The notes under the pieces: model-generated
The model's input: the letters and a program-made list of their open reading frames with translations, nothing else
Told to the model about the DNA's origin: nothing
The model's database searches: none
Program-made: the position numbers and the translations under genes
Part shown: one piece after another, positions 5,807-7,142 of the stretch
How positions within the stretch are numbered: position 1 is the stretch's first letter
Layout of the letters: each line of letters opens with the position of its first letter
Origin: Synechococcales cyanobacterium PMM_0002
GTDB lineage: Bacteria; Cyanobacteriota; Cyanobacteriia; Elainellales; Elainellaceae
Assembly (NCBI GenBank): GCA_949127925.1
Contig: CASBQX010000187.1
Location: forward strand, 1-7,142
DNA length: 7,142 nucleotides
Direction of reading: 5' to 3'

Positions 5807-6472
5807 ATGGCTAAATCTGACTCAAGTCTGGTGCTGCGGCAGCTCCCCATTGGAGTAGGCATGTTGGCCGGGTCGCTGCTGCTGGTCAATCGACTGTGGA
5901 CGCCCGACCTGACCAATTCGCAAGCGCGCTCTGATGCCCTAGGGGTAATTATTAGCGCCGTGTTGATTCTAATTGGTTTGCTGTGGCAGCAAATTCAGCC
6001 GCGATCGCCCGATGTGGTCGTGCTCAATGGGCAGGAGGTATTTGACCTAGCGGCCGATTTGCCCGATCCATTGCGGCTAGAGCTAGCCTGGGCTTCGCAC
6101 ATCCTGTTGACCAATACGGTGACGCGATCGCTCGTCGTCTTCGTCAACGGACGGGTGCTGCTGCGTCGAGGCATCGTCGGAGCCAGCTCTACTGTGGCTC
6201 CCGGAGCCATTCTGCAACGCGTCCTCCAAACCCAAAAGCCCGTCTATTTGGTCAACCTCCAGATCTATCCCGGTAAAGTTGAGTTTGACTACCTGCCCGA
6301 CAATACCCAAGGCGTGATCTGCCAACCCATTGGGACTCAAGGCGTCCTGATTTTAGGAGCCAACGCGCCCCGCAGCTACACCCGCCAAGACGAAATCTGG
6401 ATTGCCGGACTAGCTAATAAGTTAGACAGCACGTTAGACCAATGGCCGCTACCCCACCTCACGCATCCCTAA
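5807..6472 (+). CDS. cofactor assembly of complex C subunit B, CCB2/CCB4 type
   Basis: A 221-residue membrane-anchored protein. I recognise the cyanobacterial CCB2/CCB4 family by LRQLPIGVGMLAGSLLLVNRL near the N-terminus, QARSDALGVIISAVLILIGLLWQQ (39-62), ELAWASHILLTNTVTRSLVVF (92-112) and VLLRRGI (117-123). In Chlamydomonas and Arabidopsis the CCB proteins attach heme c(n) (ci) covalently to cytochrome b6 of the b6f complex; the cyanobacterial homologue is inferred to do the same at the thylakoid membrane. Two transmembrane segments, about 13-30 and 43-61, are followed by a soluble domain; residues 125-210 look GAF-like. The start is well supported: ATG with GAGG 7-8 nt upstream (5796-5799). 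The downstream DUF456 gene begins within or 5 nt after this gene. Possible regulation through the AATCCATGCA repeats just upstream. Confidence 0.88.
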   Translation: MAKSDSSLVLRQLPIGVGMLAGSLLLVNRLWTPDLTNSQARSDALGVIISAVLILIGLLWQQIQPRSPDVVVLNGQEVFDLAADLPDPLRLELAWASHILLTNTVTRSLVVFVNGRVLLRRGIVGASSTVAPGAILQRVLQTQKPVYLVNLQIYPGKVEFDYLPDNTQGVICQPIGTQGVLILGANAPRSYTRQDEIWIAGLANKLDSTLDQWPLPHLTHP

Positions 6473-6477
6473 CTCCT

Positions 6478-6987
6478 ATGCTGATTCTCTATTGGACTCT
6501 CGTACTGGTGATGATTGTGGGCATTGCAGGCGCAGTGTTACCCGCTGTACCGGGTGTCGGCTTGATTGCGGTGGCGATCGCGGCTTGGGGATTTGCCAAC
6601 GGGTTTGAGGGACTGGGGGTGCCGCTAGTGGTGGCGATCGTAGCGCTGCTCGTGAGTACGGGGATCGACTTTCTGGCTACTTACCTGGGAGCAAAGCAGG
6701 CCGGGGCGAGCATCTGGGGGCAGGTAGGCGCGGTTGTAGGGCTATTGCTCGGCTTTTTTGGACTGCTGCCTGCTTTACCCATTGGCGGGCCATTGCTGGG
6801 GATTCTATTGGGGCCTCTGCTAGGCGCGATTGTGGGCGAGTTTCTCTATCGGCGCGATTTGCGGCTAGCCATTCGCGCCGGGTTCGGCATCCTGGTTGGT
6901 TCATTGGTAGGGACGCTGATTCATGTGATTTTGGCGATCGCCACCGTCGCCGTCTTTTTGGTGACCACGCTGCCAACCGTTACCTGA
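6478..6987 (+). CDS. DUF456 family integral membrane protein
   Basis: A very hydrophobic protein of 169 residues with about five or six membrane segments (roughly 3-20, 26-40, 46-70, 80-98, 102-121 and 133-165). It carries the family's glycine/proline pattern: GIAGAVLPAVPGVGLI (15-30), DFLATYLGAKQAGAS (64-78) and LLPALPIGGPLLGILLGPLLG (97-117, glycine-zipper-like). The biochemical role of DUF456 is not known to me. Start: Met at 6478 places MLILYW at the N-terminus as in relatives and begins 5 nt after the CCB-type stop (6470-6472). An in-frame ATG at 6442 would add 12 residues and overlap the upstream gene by 31 nt; neither has a clear Shine-Dalgarno, which favours translational coupling. 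It ends directly against the 32-bp palindrome at 6988. Confidence 0.85.
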   Translation: MLILYWTLVLVMIVGIAGAVLPAVPGVGLIAVAIAAWGFANGFEGLGVPLVVAIVALLVSTGIDFLATYLGAKQAGASIWGQVGAVVGLLLGFFGLLPALPIGGPLLGILLGPLLGAIVGEFLYRRDLRLAIRAGFGILVGSLVGTLIHVILAIATVAVFLVTTLPTVT

Positions 6988-7019
6988 CCGTAGAGACGCG
7001 ATTAATCGCGTCTCTACGG
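6988..7019. repeat. perfect 32-bp palindrome of the GTAGAGACGCG type
   Basis: Left arm CCGTAGAGACGCGATT (6988-7003) and its exact reverse complement (7004-7019), beginning on the base after the DUF456 stop codon. As RNA it folds to a stem of 13 bp or more capped by AUUAAU. GTAGAGACGCG-type palindromes are, to my knowledge, dispersed through intergenic DNA of many filamentous cyanobacteria. It could stabilise or end the CCB/DUF456 transcript, but no U-run follows, so a standard intrinsic terminator is not shown. Confidence 0.85.
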
Positions 7020-7038
7020 ATTGATCGCGTCTCTACGC
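7001..7038. repeat. 19-bp tandem direct repeat extending the palindrome
   Basis: Bases 7001-7019 (ATTAATCGCGTCTCTACGG) are repeated at 7020-7038 with 17 of 19 identical. The left palindrome arm can therefore pair with either of two right arms, giving alternative hairpins. The extra half-copy looks like partial duplication of the repeat element. Confidence 0.75.
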
Positions 7039-7046
7039 CGCCCAAT

Positions 7047-7073
7047 CCGTTAATCTGTAATCAAAGTTAACGG
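7047..7073. repeat. inverted repeat CCGTTAA / TTAACGG upstream of the HAD gene
   Basis: Perfect 7-bp arms (7047-7053, 7067-7073) with a 13-nt loop, ending 24 bp before the ATG at 7098. CCC 7041-7043 and GGG 7078-7080 could extend the stem past an internal loop and would partly cover the Shine-Dalgarno-like GGGAG at 7078-7082. Operator or leader hairpin are both possible. Confidence 0.4.
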
Positions 7074-7097
7074 CGGTGGGAGTGAGAATTCAACACA

Positions 7098-7142
7098 ATG
7101 CTGAGAATTATTACAGACTTCGACGGCCCCATCATGGACGTA
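7098..7142 (+). CDS. HAD superfamily hydrolase, first 15 codons only
   Basis: ATG opens a frame reading MLRIITDFDGPIMDV to the window edge. The hydrophobic strand followed by DFDGP is HAD motif I (hhhhDxDG), where Asp7 would be the nucleophile and Asp9 the acid/base, pointing to a phosphatase or phosphohydrolase of unknown substrate. An in-frame TGA at 7083-7085 and no other start between it and the ATG fix the start; GGGAGTGAG (7078-7086) is a somewhat distant ribosome site. It is the third rightward gene, separated from DUF456 by a 110-bp repeat-bearing spacer. The rest of the gene lies outside the window. Confidence 0.7.
   Translation, partial: MLRIITDFDGPIMDV

Larger units (their letters stand above)
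814..6941. repeat. HIP1 octamers GCGATCGC, 14 copies dispersed
   Basis: Copies begin at 814, 2453, 2550, 3405, 3874, 4203, 4332, 4625, 4663, 5134, 6001, 6124, 6574 and 6934. All lie inside or at the edge of coding sequence, none in the repeat-bearing spacers. HIP1 is the highly iterated palindrome of cyanobacterial genomes. The density, about one per 510 bp, is far above the chance value of about one per 65 kb and is the main base-level evidence for the host phylum. Confidence 0.9.

Noticed and set aside
5452..5814. 120-codon plus-strand frame across the dacB start and divergent spacer
   Set aside because: Antisense to the DacB signal peptide region, spans the repeats, and shows no family resemblance.
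5611..5916. 101-codon minus-strand frame ahead of dacB
   Set aside because: It overlaps the CCB-type gene antisense, has no recognisable motif, and its apparent length comes from the spacer plus the antisense of a real gene.
6988..7019. Calling the palindrome an intrinsic terminator
   Set aside because: The stem is very strong but is followed by ATTGATCGCG, not a T-run, on the plus strand, and there is no T-run on the other side either.

Overview
The window looks like chromosomal DNA of a cyanobacterium, probably a filamentous or Leptolyngbya/Oscillatoria-like form (the group is inferred; the phylum is well supported). The octamer GCGATCGC (HIP1) occurs 14 times in about 7.1 kb. One gene encodes a CCB2/CCB4-type protein for cytochrome b6f heme attachment, a family restricted to oxygenic phototrophs. 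An intergenic GTAGAGACGCG palindrome resembles repeats common in filamentous cyanobacteria. No transposase, integrase, phage gene, CRISPR array, tRNA or rRNA is visible.

Layout. Four genes read leftward. (1) 1-1277 is a pyridoxal-phosphate (PLP) enzyme of the alpha-oxoamine synthase family (relatives of BioF, KBL and serine palmitoyltransferase), with a GTG start and its 3' end cut by the window edge. (2) 1520-2701 is a Rieske non-heme iron oxygenase of unknown substrate. (3) 3146-4267 is a trans-sulfuration-type Cys/Met metabolism PLP enzyme, cystathionine gamma-synthase or gamma-lyase-like. (4) 4278-5609 is an S13-family D-alanyl-D-alanine carboxypeptidase (PBP4/DacB type) with a GTG start, only 10 nt upstream of gene 3 and probably co-transcribed with it. 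A 197-bp divergent spacer follows. Three genes then read rightward: (5) 5807-6472, CCB2/CCB4-type protein; (6) 6478-6987, DUF456 membrane protein; (7) from 7098, the first 15 codons of a HAD-type hydrolase (DFDGP motif), cut by the right edge.

The non-coding stretches hold most of the unexplained structure. The 1278-1519 spacer has a 30-bp imperfect dyad overlapping a candidate promoter of gene 1. The 444-bp spacer 2702-3145 has a 12-13 bp tandem repeat built on TCTAGACT, with eight CTAG sites in 80 bp, plus three inverted repeats. The divergent spacer has three copies of AATCCATGCA at exact 10-bp spacing. The 6988-7097 spacer has a perfect 32-bp palindrome, a third half-copy of it and a second dyad.

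Genes working together: DacB and the PLP enzyme share a tight operon without an obvious metabolic link. The CCB protein and DUF456 protein are probably translationally coupled. The oxoamine synthase and Rieske oxygenase are same-strand neighbours that could serve one small-molecule pathway, but their 242-bp spacing with candidate promoters means this is only inference. I see no clear previously undescribed system; the best candidates are the gene 1/gene 2 pair and the tandem-repeat spacer.
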